Shown in pieces: positions 6,221-12,148 of a stretch of 12,148 bases of DNA; the first letter of the stretch is position 1; each line of letters starts with the position of its first letter. The notes below the pieces were generated by a model. It made no database searches. It saw nothing but the letters and a program-made list of their open reading frames with translations, and was not told the DNA's origin. Source of the stretch: Rhizobium sp. Q54 (lineage in GTDB: Bacteria > Bacteroidota > Bacteroidia > Flavobacteriales > Flavobacteriaceae); NCBI GenBank assembly GCA_943324395.2, contig CALPLL020000037.1, positions 1-12,148 on the forward strand, in the 5' to 3' direction. Both the position numbers and the translations under genes were made by a program.

Positions 6221-7090
6221 ATGAAAACGAGTGAACAAACAGCTGTAAAAGCAACTTACTTTAGCATAGTTGGAAACACTTGTTTAGCAATCATAAAAGG
6301 AATTGCTGGTGTTTTTGGGAATTCTTATGCTTTGATAGCTGATGCCATAGAATCAACAACTGATATTTTTTCCTCCTTTTTAGTATTATTTGGTATAAAA
6401 TATTCAAATCGTCCTGCAGATGCTAATCACCCTTATGGTCACGGTCGTGTTGAACCTTTAATTACTTTTTTAGTTGTTGGGTTTTTAATTACTTCTGCAA
6501 CAATTATAGCTTATGAAAGTATAGCGAATATTGGAACTCCTCATGAATTACCAAAACCCTGGACTTTAATCGTTTTAGGCGCAATTATTATTTGGAAAGA
6601 ATACTCTTACCGTTTAGTAATGAAAAGAGGAATTCAAACCAATAGTTCTTCACTTAAAGCAGATGCATGGCACCATCGAAGCGATGCAATAACTTCTGTG
6701 GCTGCATTCGCAGGAATTTCAATCGCGTTGTTTTTAGGGAAAGGGTACGAATCTGCTGATGATTGGGCAGCTCTTTTTGCGTCGGTATTTATTTTATATA
6801 ATAGTTACCTTATTTTCAGACCTGCTTTAGGCGAAATCATGGACGAACATTTATACGATGATTTAGAAGCTCAAATCAGAAAAATAGCTATAAGTGTTGA
6901 TGGTGTTATTGATACTGAAAAATGTTTCATTCGAAAATCAGGTATGAAATTTCACATCGATTTACATGCAGTTGTTGATGGAACAATTTCAGTTACAGAA
7001 GGACACGATATTGCTCATTTATTGAAAGATACTTTGAGAGAAAATATTGTTGAATTAGGGCACGTATTAATTCATATTGAACCAAATTAA
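6221..7090 (+). CDS. Cation diffusion facilitator family transporter
   Basis: A 289-residue inner-membrane exporter of divalent metal ions, driven by proton exchange, of the CDF (ZnT/YiiP) family. Several hydrophobic helices are visible (roughly 12-34, 36-60, 80-101, 113-131, 157-173 and 182-200, six in all), then a C-terminal cytoplasmic domain from about 205 (HIDLHAVVDG, HVLIHIEP). The metal site in helix 2 is ExxxD (Glu44, Asp48) and in helix 5 HxxxD (His151, Asp155), with an HPYGHGR segment (70-76) between. Zinc CDFs commonly have H/DxxxD in both, so the Glu is a small deviation, and I cannot name the ion. It is last in the murA cluster, 31 nt behind murA, and ends 20 nt before a good terminator. 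Co-transcription is likely, but a functional tie to wall synthesis is not shown. Confidence 0.93.
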   Translation: MKTSEQTAVKATYFSIVGNTCLAIIKGIAGVFGNSYALIADAIESTTDIFSSFLVLFGIKYSNRPADANHPYGHGRVEPLITFLVVGFLITSATIIAYESIANIGTPHELPKPWTLIVLGAIIIWKEYSYRLVMKRGIQTNSSSLKADAWHHRSDAITSVAAFAGISIALFLGKGYESADDWAALFASVFILYNSYLIFRPALGEIMDEHLYDDLEAQIRKIAISVDGVIDTEKCFIRKSGMKFHIDLHAVVDGTISVTEGHDIAHLLKDTLRENIVELGHVLIHIEPN

Positions 7091-7110
7091 CAAAATAATA
7101 TATAAATAAT

Positions 7111-7137
7111 AAAAGCGGGTAATATGCCCGCTTTTTT
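7111..7137. terminator. Bidirectional intrinsic terminator between convergent genes
   Basis: The arms AAAAGCGGG (7111-7119) and CCCGCTTTT (7127-7135) pair perfectly around a 7-nt loop. T tracts follow on the plus strand (to 7137) and, because of the A run before the left arm, on the minus strand too. It lies 20 nt after the CDF stop and 16 nt after the DUF5686 stop on the opposite strand, so it can end both transcripts. Confidence 0.9.
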
Positions 7138-7153
7138 ATTGCTGTATAATTAT

Positions 7154-9640
7154 TTAGTCAATAGCATTTAGGATTTTTAATCCAAAAATAACACCATCAC
7201 CAATATAACCATTTTGATACGATCTAATGTAGTCCAATCTAAATAATTTGAATTTTCCAAAACCTAAATTATCCAGTCCAACAGTATATTCTGTATAAGG
7301 TTTTCTATTTGGAACTGCCAATTCGTGAAAACCAATTACTAACGTTGATTTCAATTTGTTTAACAAAGGAATTTTATTAGTAATAAAACCTTGATCATTG
7401 TGTTCTACGTGCGCTTCAAAATAGCTATCGTTGGTGCTATTTGAATAATAAGGCATAAAATTAAAGACATTTAAATAACGATCGGTTCCGCCAATATGAG
7501 TTTGATTTCCATTGAAATGCTTGTAATCCATAAAAGCAATATTGCTTGCATTAAATAATTTCCCCCCTTTCAAATTGATTGCTAAATTTCCTTTATTTTC
7601 CAAATTTAAATCGTAGAAAATCCTGGAGCTTAAATGTTCGAATTCGTATTTTTTATCACTTCCAGCAACTGCTTTTTCAAAACCTAAGAATAGGGTAGGG
7701 TATTTTTCATTTCTAAAATTGAATTTTCCGTCAGGACGTGAAAAATATTTATTCCCAAAATTTATTTGCGCATTTAATCCTAATTTAATTAAATGATGTT
7801 CTTCAAAACCTGGTTTTATAAAATCATTCTCATTCAAAGGATTATTTGAAGTGTATGGAACTTCACTTTTCAAAATCGTAAAATCGGTAGTATTAAAGAG
7901 CGGTTTTCTTTGTAAGTATTCCACTTTACCATTAATATTAATTCCATTGGCAACATCTTGACCGTAACTTATTCGGGCAAATTCTAAATTGTAAAGCTTC
8001 ATGTAATTGCTCTTAAAAAATAGTGTACTTGAAGAATTGATGAATGCGCTAATAGGTTCATTACTATTAAATTGTTCTACTTTCGTACCTCCAGTGATGG
8101 TTAAATTAGCATAATTTTTATTGTTAAATCGATGGTAGAATCGACCAGTAACTCGCAATCTTTCTTCGGAAAATCCGTAGTTGATGTCGGCGTTAATTTG
8201 GACTCTTTTTCCTTTTTCATCCTTTCCAGTGTAGTAACTAAATCCCGAAGCCAAATTGTAGCCCTGAACGGTATTGAAACTAAGTGAACTTAAATCAAGC
8301 AAACCCGCATAATTAAAGTTCATTTTTTTAAATGAGTTTTTGAAGGTATATCCAAAAACAAGATTACTGATTTTGAATTTGTTATTTTTTTTATCAATCG
8401 AATCCAAATAGGTTTTGGAACTTCTAATCAAATAAATGCTATCTTTTTTTTGATAATCTGAAGATTCTTCAACGGTTAAAGGAATTGGCCTATTTTTATT
8501 CCAATAAATGGTGTCTTTTTTATTGGCGTTTTCTTCAAAACTCAGCACTTCATTTCCAAATGTTTTCTTTTCAAATGAATTTAGAAATTCGTAATTACTA
8601 AATACATAATTAAATTTTCCATTGAATTTAATACCAAATATTCCTGCGTTGAACGACAAACTTTGAGAATTTTTAGACCAAATTTTGTTTTTAGAATTGT
8701 AGCTGTAGTTTTGTTTTAAATTCATCAATTCCAAAAATTCATTCTTCATTCTGTAACCTTTAATGTCCAAATCTACAGCATAGATTGCCCAACTGTCATC
8801 AACAATATAAATATAACCTTCAAAAACAGGTTCTTTATCTCTTTTTGGAATTACTTTTATTTTGCATATTTGTTGTCTGTTTTCATCAAAGAAAGTACCT
8901 TCTAATTTAAATTTATAATAATTGAAAGCATTATTTGCAATTGGCGAAATCATGTTATTATTGAATTCAATAGTATTGTTATAAAAGTCATACATCGAAG
9001 ATTGAGCGGTGTTGTAACTGAAACCGTTATTGTTTCCGCTAATTTTTGATGCGACAATTTTCTCTTTTAGGTTGTTGGGTTTTTCATATGAAATTTTTGA
9101 GACAGTTTCCGATAAATAAATGATTCCACTTCCTGTTGAATCAATATTAGCTCCCATTTGTTCTCCAAGATCAATTTTTTGTCCAAATATCTTCTTTGGA
9201 AGATCTTTCACTTTAAAAATACCTCTGGAGTAAAAATCAGCCTTAAACTTTCCAGTTTTGTCAGAGTTTTCTTTTTTACTGGCAATTGCACTTCTAATAA
9301 TAGCATTGGCTGGATTTTCCTTTTGATTGATTACCACTTCATTTAAGGTGTAATTTTCTTCAAACAATTTTACATTTAATTGATAGGGTAATTGATCTAT
9401 ATCTATTGCAATTTTTTGAGTTTTGAAACCTAGGTATTGGAATACTATAGTATGTTTGCCAATAGTTTTAATATTTAATTCATATTTACCATTGTCATTT
9501 GAAGTAGTTCCGTTATAGGTATTTGACGAAAAAATAGTAACAAAAGGCAGTGGATTTCCTTTTTCATCGGTTACTGTTCCTTTAATTTGAGCAAAATTCG
9601 AAATACAAGTCAACAATAACAAGTAAGTTATTTTTTTCAT
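7154..9640 (-). CDS. DUF5686 protein with N-terminal carboxypeptidase-regulatory-like domain, outer membrane
   Basis: An 828-residue exported protein. Residues 1-18 are a signal peptide (MKKITYLLLLTCISNFAQ); Cys12 is preceded by LLT, a poor lipobox, so cleavage near FAQ is more likely than lipidation. Residues about 19-105 form a carboxypeptidase-D-regulatory-like beta-sandwich (IKGTVTDEKGNPLPFVTI, then NGKYELNI), as seen at the front of many Bacteroidota TonB-dependent receptors, ending in LNEVVI. From about 110 (ANAIIRSAIA) begins the DUF5686 region. The C-terminal half alternates polar and hydrophobic residues with many aromatics, as in a large beta-barrel. No TonB-dependent plug domain is seen, so it is not a typical SusC-type receptor. 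The substrate is unknown. It starts 63 nt after the aroQ stop with no clear promoter between, so it may be read from the aroQ transcript. Confidence 0.9.
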   Translation of the reverse strand: MKKITYLLLLTCISNFAQIKGTVTDEKGNPLPFVTIFSSNTYNGTTSNDNGKYELNIKTIGKHTIVFQYLGFKTQKIAIDIDQLPYQLNVKLFEENYTLNEVVINQKENPANAIIRSAIASKKENSDKTGKFKADFYSRGIFKVKDLPKKIFGQKIDLGEQMGANIDSTGSGIIYLSETVSKISYEKPNNLKEKIVASKISGNNNGFSYNTAQSSMYDFYNNTIEFNNNMISPIANNAFNYYKFKLEGTFFDENRQQICKIKVIPKRDKEPVFEGYIYIVDDSWAIYAVDLDIKGYRMKNEFLELMNLKQNYSYNSKNKIWSKNSQSLSFNAGIFGIKFNGKFNYVFSNYEFLNSFEKKTFGNEVLSFEENANKKDTIYWNKNRPIPLTVEESSDYQKKDSIYLIRSSKTYLDSIDKKNNKFKISNLVFGYTFKNSFKKMNFNYAGLLDLSSLSFNTVQGYNLASGFSYYTGKDEKGKRVQINADINYGFSEERLRVTGRFYHRFNNKNYANLTITGGTKVEQFNSNEPISAFINSSSTLFFKSNYMKLYNLEFARISYGQDVANGININGKVEYLQRKPLFNTTDFTILKSEVPYTSNNPLNENDFIKPGFEEHHLIKLGLNAQINFGNKYFSRPDGKFNFRNEKYPTLFLGFEKAVAGSDKKYEFEHLSSRIFYDLNLENKGNLAINLKGGKLFNASNIAFMDYKHFNGNQTHIGGTDRYLNVFNFMPYYSNSTNDSYFEAHVEHNDQGFITNKIPLLNKLKSTLVIGFHELAVPNRKPYTEYTVGLDNLGFGKFKLFRLDYIRSYQNGYIGDGVIFGLKILNAID

Positions 9641-9703
9641 GTTTTATGGTTTTATCTATTTTAACGACGAATTCTAGTTATAATTGTTACAGTAGGTTTA
9701 TTA

Positions 9704-10117
9704 TTATAAAAATGACTGTAAAGCCAAATCGTAACTCTTCAAACCAAAACCAATTATTACCCCCTTAGAATTTGCTGAGATAAAGGATTGATGACGAAAT
9801 GTTTCTCGGGAGAAAGTATTAGAAATATGAACCTCAATAACAGGTGTTGAAATTGCTTTTACGGCATCGCCAATTCCTATAGAAGTGTGGGTGTAGGCTG
9901 CCGCGTTTAAAAGTATACCGTCAAATGAAAAACCAACTTCCTGAATTTTAGATATTATTTCACCTTCTATATTGCTTTGAAAATAGTCCAACTCAAAATT
10001 TGGATATTTAGTTTTCAATACCGCTAAATAGTCTTCAAAAGTCTCATGACCATAAACATCAGGTTCTCTTTTACCTAAAAGATTTAAATTCGGCCCATTA
10101 ATAATTATGATTTTCAT
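9704..10117 (-). CDS. aroQ: Type II 3-dehydroquinate dehydratase
   Basis: Dehydrates 3-dehydroquinate to 3-dehydroshikimate, the third step of the shikimate pathway, as a cytoplasmic dodecamer. At 137 residues it has the short length of the type II enzymes (type I AroD is about 250 residues and unrelated). Motifs in order: IINGPNLNLLGKREPDVYG (5-23) with Arg17 and the catalytic Tyr22, NAAAYTHTSI (71-80) with the conserved Asn71, EVHISN (95-100) with Glu95 and the catalytic His97, and ETFRHQSFIS (105-114) with Arg108. These match M. tuberculosis R19, Y24, N75, E99, H101 and R112. All key residues are present. The ATG has an A-rich leader and a promoter candidate at 10180-10211. The gene is leftward, with DUF5686 63 nt behind it. 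Confidence 0.97.
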   Translation of the reverse strand: MKIIIINGPNLNLLGKREPDVYGHETFEDYLAVLKTKYPNFELDYFQSNIEGEIISKIQEVGFSFDGILLNAAAYTHTSIGIGDAVKAISTPVIEVHISNTFSRETFRHQSFISANSKGVIIGFGLKSYDLALQSFL

Positions 10118-10179
10118 TTTTTTTAGTAAAAATAAGAATAATTTATTTAACTGTTAATAGGTAAAATCGTAAACATGAA

Positions 10180-10211
10180 TAAAACTAATCCTTTGTAAAA
10201 TAAATTTGCAA
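10180..10211 (-). promoter_or_regulatory. Promoter candidate for aroQ (TTG-N21-TAGTTTTA)
   Basis: Read leftward, TTG (plus-strand caa, 10209-10211) is followed after 21 nt by TAGTTTTA (plus-strand 10180-10187), one base off the TANNTTTG consensus. It leaves a leader of about 55-60 nt before the aroQ ATG at 10117. Confidence 0.45.
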
Positions 10212-10329
10212 TTTATATTTAATCTTTTAGAACACGTTAAATAAATACGTTTCAACGATAACTCAGATATTAATAAGTTATTCACATTTTAATATTTAAA
10301 ATAACGGCTACAACGTTTGAAATAAAGGA

Positions 10330-10351
10330 TTGTTAATAAACTTGTTAATAA
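10330..10351. repeat. Tandem TTGTTAATAA repeat upstream of the first barrel gene
   Basis: TTGTTAATAA occurs at 10330-10339 and 10342-10351. The second copy with its right flank (10342-10365) closely resembles 12074-12098 at the window's right end, which suggests a shared upstream control region. Each copy, read in complement, is TTATTAACA, one base from the DnaA box TTATNCACA. Confidence 0.5.
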
Positions 10352-10431
10352 CTATAAAAATATTTTCCAAAAACCAATATGTTAAAACATCTAATTTTAC
10401 CATTATTAATTTTTAACTAAAAAACAAAAAA

Positions 10432-11151
10432 ATGAAAAAAATTATTTTAACTGCTGCTGCAGTATTTGCATTTGGTTTTGCTAATGCACAAGATTTGAAA
10501 TCTTCTAAAGGAGAAAATTATTTACCAGAAGCTGGAGATTGGTCTATTAGCTTCAACGCTGACAACTTGTTTAAATATGCAGGTAATGCATTTAGTAATG
10601 CAGGTAACAATGTTATTGGACAAGTTCAAAACAGTAACGCAAGTGGATCTTTCACAGGAAAAAAATTCGTTACTGCTACCCAAGCTGACAGATACACAGC
10701 TGGTTTTGAATTAGGTAACAGTTCTGTAACTGCTGGAAATGGAACTGAAACTACTGCTACTAGAATTAATGTTTCAGCAGGTTTAGGTAAAGAATGGAGA
10801 AAAGGTAAAACTCGTCTTCAAGGTTTTTACGGTTATGATTTGTTAGCAAACATTACTTTGGTTGACAATACAAAAACATCTTCTGCTACTGCAGGAACTA
10901 ATGAGGTAAAAGGTGGATTTGGATTTGGTGTAGGAGCTAAAGGTTTTTTAGGAGCTGAATATTTCTTATTCCCTAAAATTGCTATTGGCGCTCAGTATAC
11001 TTATGGTGTTAGTCTTAACATTGCTGGTGCAAGTACTTCTACGAACACTCCAGTTACTGGGCCTGCTACTGAAACAAAAGGAGCTAAATCTACAAGCTTT
11101 GGAGTTGGTAATGTAGGTGTTGCATCTATGTCATTGTCATTGTATTTCTAA
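10432..11151 (+). CDS. Exported beta-barrel-like outer membrane protein, function unknown
   Basis: A 239-residue protein with a clear signal peptide (residues 1-19, MKKIILTAAAVFAFGFANA, cleaved before QD). The mature part starts with LPEAGDWSISFNAD, a motif I associate with flavobacterial outer-membrane barrel proteins, is rich in Gly, Ser, Thr and Asn, has no Cys, and ends in the amphipathic strand SMSLSLYF with a terminal Phe, as barrel proteins do for recognition by the BAM complex. Residues around 110-195 have alternating patterns of likely strands. It is not a porin or transporter that I can name. The gene has a single-gene layout: 314-bp intergenic region before it and its own terminator at 11173. 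Its first 20 bases are identical to those of the next gene, and the signal peptides match at 16 of 21 positions without gaps; the mature parts show no obvious similarity by eye. Confidence 0.85.
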   Translation: MKKIILTAAAVFAFGFANAQDLKSSKGENYLPEAGDWSISFNADNLFKYAGNAFSNAGNNVIGQVQNSNASGSFTGKKFVTATQADRYTAGFELGNSSVTAGNGTETTATRINVSAGLGKEWRKGKTRLQGFYGYDLLANITLVDNTKTSSATAGTNEVKGGFGFGVGAKGFLGAEYFLFPKIAIGAQYTYGVSLNIAGASTSTNTPVTGPATETKGAKSTSFGVGNVGVASMSLSLYF

Positions 11152-11172
11152 TATTTTAAATATAGAAATTTT

Positions 11173-11203
11173 AAAACCACGCTATTTAGCGTGGTTTTTT
11201 TTT
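11173..11203 (+). terminator. Intrinsic terminator of the first barrel gene
   Basis: The arms AAAACCACGCT (11173-11183) and AGCGTGGTTTT (11188-11198) pair perfectly around an ATTT loop, followed by more T to 11203. It starts 22 nt after the stop codon. The stem core CCACGCT/AGCGTGG is the same as in the terminator of the next gene. Confidence 0.9.
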
Positions 11204-11250
11204 GTAAAAATTGTTTCTAAATTGTTATTTTATTAACTAATTTCCTATTA

Positions 11251-11292
11251 ATTACCGTTGCAAACGCTAATAAAATAAGGTAATGTTTGCAA
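11251..11292. repeat. Interleaved inverted repeats upstream of the second barrel gene's promoter
   Basis: TTGCAAAC (11258-11265) is the exact complement of GTTTGCAA (11285-11292). ATTACC (11251-11256) is the exact complement of GGTAAT (11279-11284). The order is A, B, A', B', so the pairs interleave. The region ends 17 nt before the -33 TTG at 11310 and would suit a dimeric DNA-binding regulator. No family can be named. Confidence 0.5.
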
Positions 11293-11309
11293 AATTATTA
11301 ATAACATGC

Positions 11310-11338
11310 TTGGGTTTTATTTTTTTTTATTAGTTTTG
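11310..11338 (+). promoter_or_regulatory. Promoter of the second barrel gene (TTG-N18-TAGTTTTG)
   Basis: TTG at 11310-11312 is followed after 18 nt, mostly T, by TAGTTTTG at 11331-11338. All fixed bases of the TTG-N17-23-TANNTTTG consensus are met. Transcription from near 11345 gives a leader of about 60 nt with no ribosome-binding GA-rich motif. Confidence 0.75.
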
Positions 11339-11406
11339 TAAAAATTTTAAATGCAATAATTGTATTTAATTAATCTACTAAATATTAATTTTAAGCATCA
11401 ACAAAA

Positions 11407-11952
11407 ATGAAAAAAATTATTTTAACAACAGCTGCACTTTTTTTATTCGCATTTTCTAATGCTCAAGATAAAAAAGAAGCTGCGCAAGGTTTCTCTAAAG
11501 GGAATTTATTATTTTCTGGCGAAGTTAGCTTCGTTTCAAGAAGTTGGGGTGGTAATTCTACTGCATTAATTTCTCCAAGTTTTGTTTATTTTACTACTGA
11601 TAATATTTCAGTATCTGCAAGATACACAAATGAAAAAACAGGACCATTAACAAGCAAAGGTTATGGTTTTGGTACAGCTTATCATTTTAATGCTGGTAAA
11701 CAATTATCTTCACAATTAGGTCTTACTTTGGACTTTGGATCAATGAAAAACGGAGTCGAAGATTATACCACTACCAATATTGATGTTGTTTACGGTTTAA
11801 ATTATTTTGTTTCTAATCATTTGTTTTTGGGTGCAAAAATTTCTGGATTAACGCATCATATAGTTTCTCCTAAAGTTGGTACTGAGGTAGAAACAACTAC
11901 TCTAGGATTTAATACCAACAATATTTCATTTAATTTTGGTTATAAATTCTAA
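11407..11952 (+). CDS. Small outer membrane beta-barrel protein (OMP_b-brl-like)
   Basis: A 181-residue exported protein. Residues 1-19 are a signal peptide (MKKIILTTAALFLFAFSNA, cleaved before QD). The mature part of about 160 residues shows the strand and turn pattern of a small, perhaps eight-stranded barrel: GNLLFSGEVSFVSRSW, FVYFTTDNISVSARY, YGFGTAYHFNAG, SQLGLTLDFGSM, NIDVVYGLNYFVSNHLFLGAKISGL (partly), and the closing ISFNFGYKF with terminal Phe. This is the layout of the OmpX/OmpW-like small barrels widespread in Bacteroidota. Its ligand or role is unknown. It has its own promoter (11310-11338) and terminator (11971-12004), so it is a single-gene unit. It shares the first 20 coding bases and most of the signal peptide with the gene upstream, but the mature proteins differ in length and sequence. 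Confidence 0.88.
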   Translation: MKKIILTTAALFLFAFSNAQDKKEAAQGFSKGNLLFSGEVSFVSRSWGGNSTALISPSFVYFTTDNISVSARYTNEKTGPLTSKGYGFGTAYHFNAGKQLSSQLGLTLDFGSMKNGVEDYTTTNIDVVYGLNYFVSNHLFLGAKISGLTHHIVSPKVGTEVETTTLGFNTNNISFNFGYKF

Positions 11953-11970
11953 TCAAAATTTTTTAATATA

Positions 11971-12004
11971 AAAAAAACCACGCTATTCTTAGCGTGGTTT
12001 TTTT
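11971..12004 (+). terminator. Intrinsic terminator of the second barrel gene
   Basis: CCACGCTA (11978-11985) pairs with TAGCGTGG (11990-11997) around a TTCT loop, and the flanking A run (11971-11977) pairs with the T tract (11998-12004), giving a 15-bp stem. It begins 18 nt after the stop codon and closely copies the terminator at 11173. Confidence 0.9.
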
Positions 12005-12050
12005 ATACAACATTGTTAGTACATACTATTAGTACTATTTAAGTTAAATA

Positions 12051-12083
12051 TTGTTAATAATCTGTCAATAAATTTGTTAACAA
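12051..12083. repeat. TTGTTAATAA and palindromic TTGTTAACAA near the right edge
   Basis: TTGTTAATAA lies at 12051-12060 and the perfect palindrome TTGTTAACAA at 12074-12083. They resemble the pair at 10330-10351, with an extra 11 bp between them. Just upstream, TAGTAC (12017-12022) and GTACTA (12032-12037) form a further short inverted repeat. Confidence 0.45.
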
Positions 12084-12095
12084 CTCTCAAAAGTA

Positions 12096-12129
12096 TTGTA
12101 TTAATTGGGAGTGATTTTTTATATATTTG
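12096..12129 (+). promoter_or_regulatory. Promoter for a gene beyond the right edge (TTG-N23-TATATTTG)
   Basis: TTG at 12096-12098 and TATATTTG at 12122-12129 are separated by 23 nt, the upper limit of the flavobacterial consensus. The window ends 19 nt later in an A-rich stretch like the leaders of the two barrel genes, with no start codon reached. This suggests another rightward gene just outside. Confidence 0.5.
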
Positions 12130-12148
12130 AAAACTATTAACAATTAAA

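Larger units (their letters stand above)
10118..10431. other. 314-bp divergent intergenic region between aroQ and the first barrel gene
   Basis: Very AT-rich and without a credible gene. It holds the aroQ promoter candidate (10180-10211), a perfect DnaA-box match TTATTCACA at 10278-10286, and two copies of TTGTTAATAA at 10330-10339 and 10342-10351 (12-bp period). No complete TTG/TANNTTTG pair is seen for the rightward gene: TAAATTTG at 10201-10208 fits the -7 element but lacks a -33 TTG and is far upstream, and TAATTTTA at 10392-10399 is one base off, also without TTG. The leader just before the ATG is A-rich. Confidence 0.6.

Noticed and set aside
11152..11406. Possible small RNA or small gene between the two barrel genes
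   Set aside because: The 255-bp gap is fully accounted for by a terminator, an inverted-repeat region, a promoter and an A/T-rich leader; no reading frame or second RNA-like structure stands out.
12016..12037. Short direct repeat TTAGTAC (13-bp period) with inverted repeat TAGTAC/GTACTA
   Set aside because: The arms are only 6-7 bp of simple sequence after a terminator, and nothing nearby gives them a role; noted only within the right-edge repeat feature.
1..12148. Defence system, phage remnant, mobile element or CRISPR array
   Set aside because: No transposase, integrase, nuclease-toxin pair, regularly spaced repeats or att-like duplications are seen. The RecQ and ATPase pair next to fmt looks like ordinary chromosomal neighbours, not a defence operon.

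Overview
The window looks like a piece of chromosome from a member of the Bacteroidota, most likely the Flavobacteriaceae and probably Flavobacterium or a close relative. The reasons are: strongly AT-rich sequence, A-rich leaders instead of Shine-Dalgarno sites, promoters of the TTG-N17-23-TANNTTTG type, the Bacteroidota-restricted families DUF4290 and DUF5686, and secreted proteins whose signal peptides end in NAQ or FAQ. Every complete gene is intact. I see no insertion sequence, integrase, CRISPR array, tRNA, rRNA or prophage gene, so this is mostly ordinary core chromosome with one small accessory-looking end.

Layout. 1-3729 is leftward: the 5' end of an HU-type DNA-binding protein gene with its own clear promoter, then fmt (initiator tRNA formylation), recQ (DNA helicase) and a small P-loop ATPase/kinase-like gene. 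The last three are read ATPase > recQ > fmt with gaps of 43 and 1 nt, so they are probably one transcript. 3821-7090 is rightward: DUF493, DUF4290, murA (first committed step of peptidoglycan synthesis) and a cation diffusion facilitator, with gaps of 2, 48 and 31 nt, closed by a hairpin terminator at 7111-7137. That terminator also serves the convergent leftward pair aroQ > DUF5686 (10117 down to 7154). 10432-11952 holds two rightward genes for exported beta-barrel-like proteins, each with its own terminator. The two terminators have nearly the same stem, and a new promoter-like region begins at the right edge, pointing to a further gene just outside.

How the genes fit together. Most are housekeeping: chromosome packing (HU), translation initiation (Fmt), recombination/repair (RecQ), wall precursor synthesis (MurA), shikimate pathway (AroQ) and metal export (CDF). 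Three encode secreted or outer-membrane proteins (DUF5686 and the two small barrels).

I found no convincing undescribed system. The points most worth a second look are: MurA with Asp in place of the fosfomycin-target Cys; a RecQ whose zinc module sits about 160 residues later than in E. coli RecQ and which lacks a recognisable HRDC domain; the tandem barrel genes with matching terminators and a likely third unit; and several short inverted or direct repeats in the intergenic regions, including DnaA-box-like sites. All calls come from reading motifs by eye; no database search was run.
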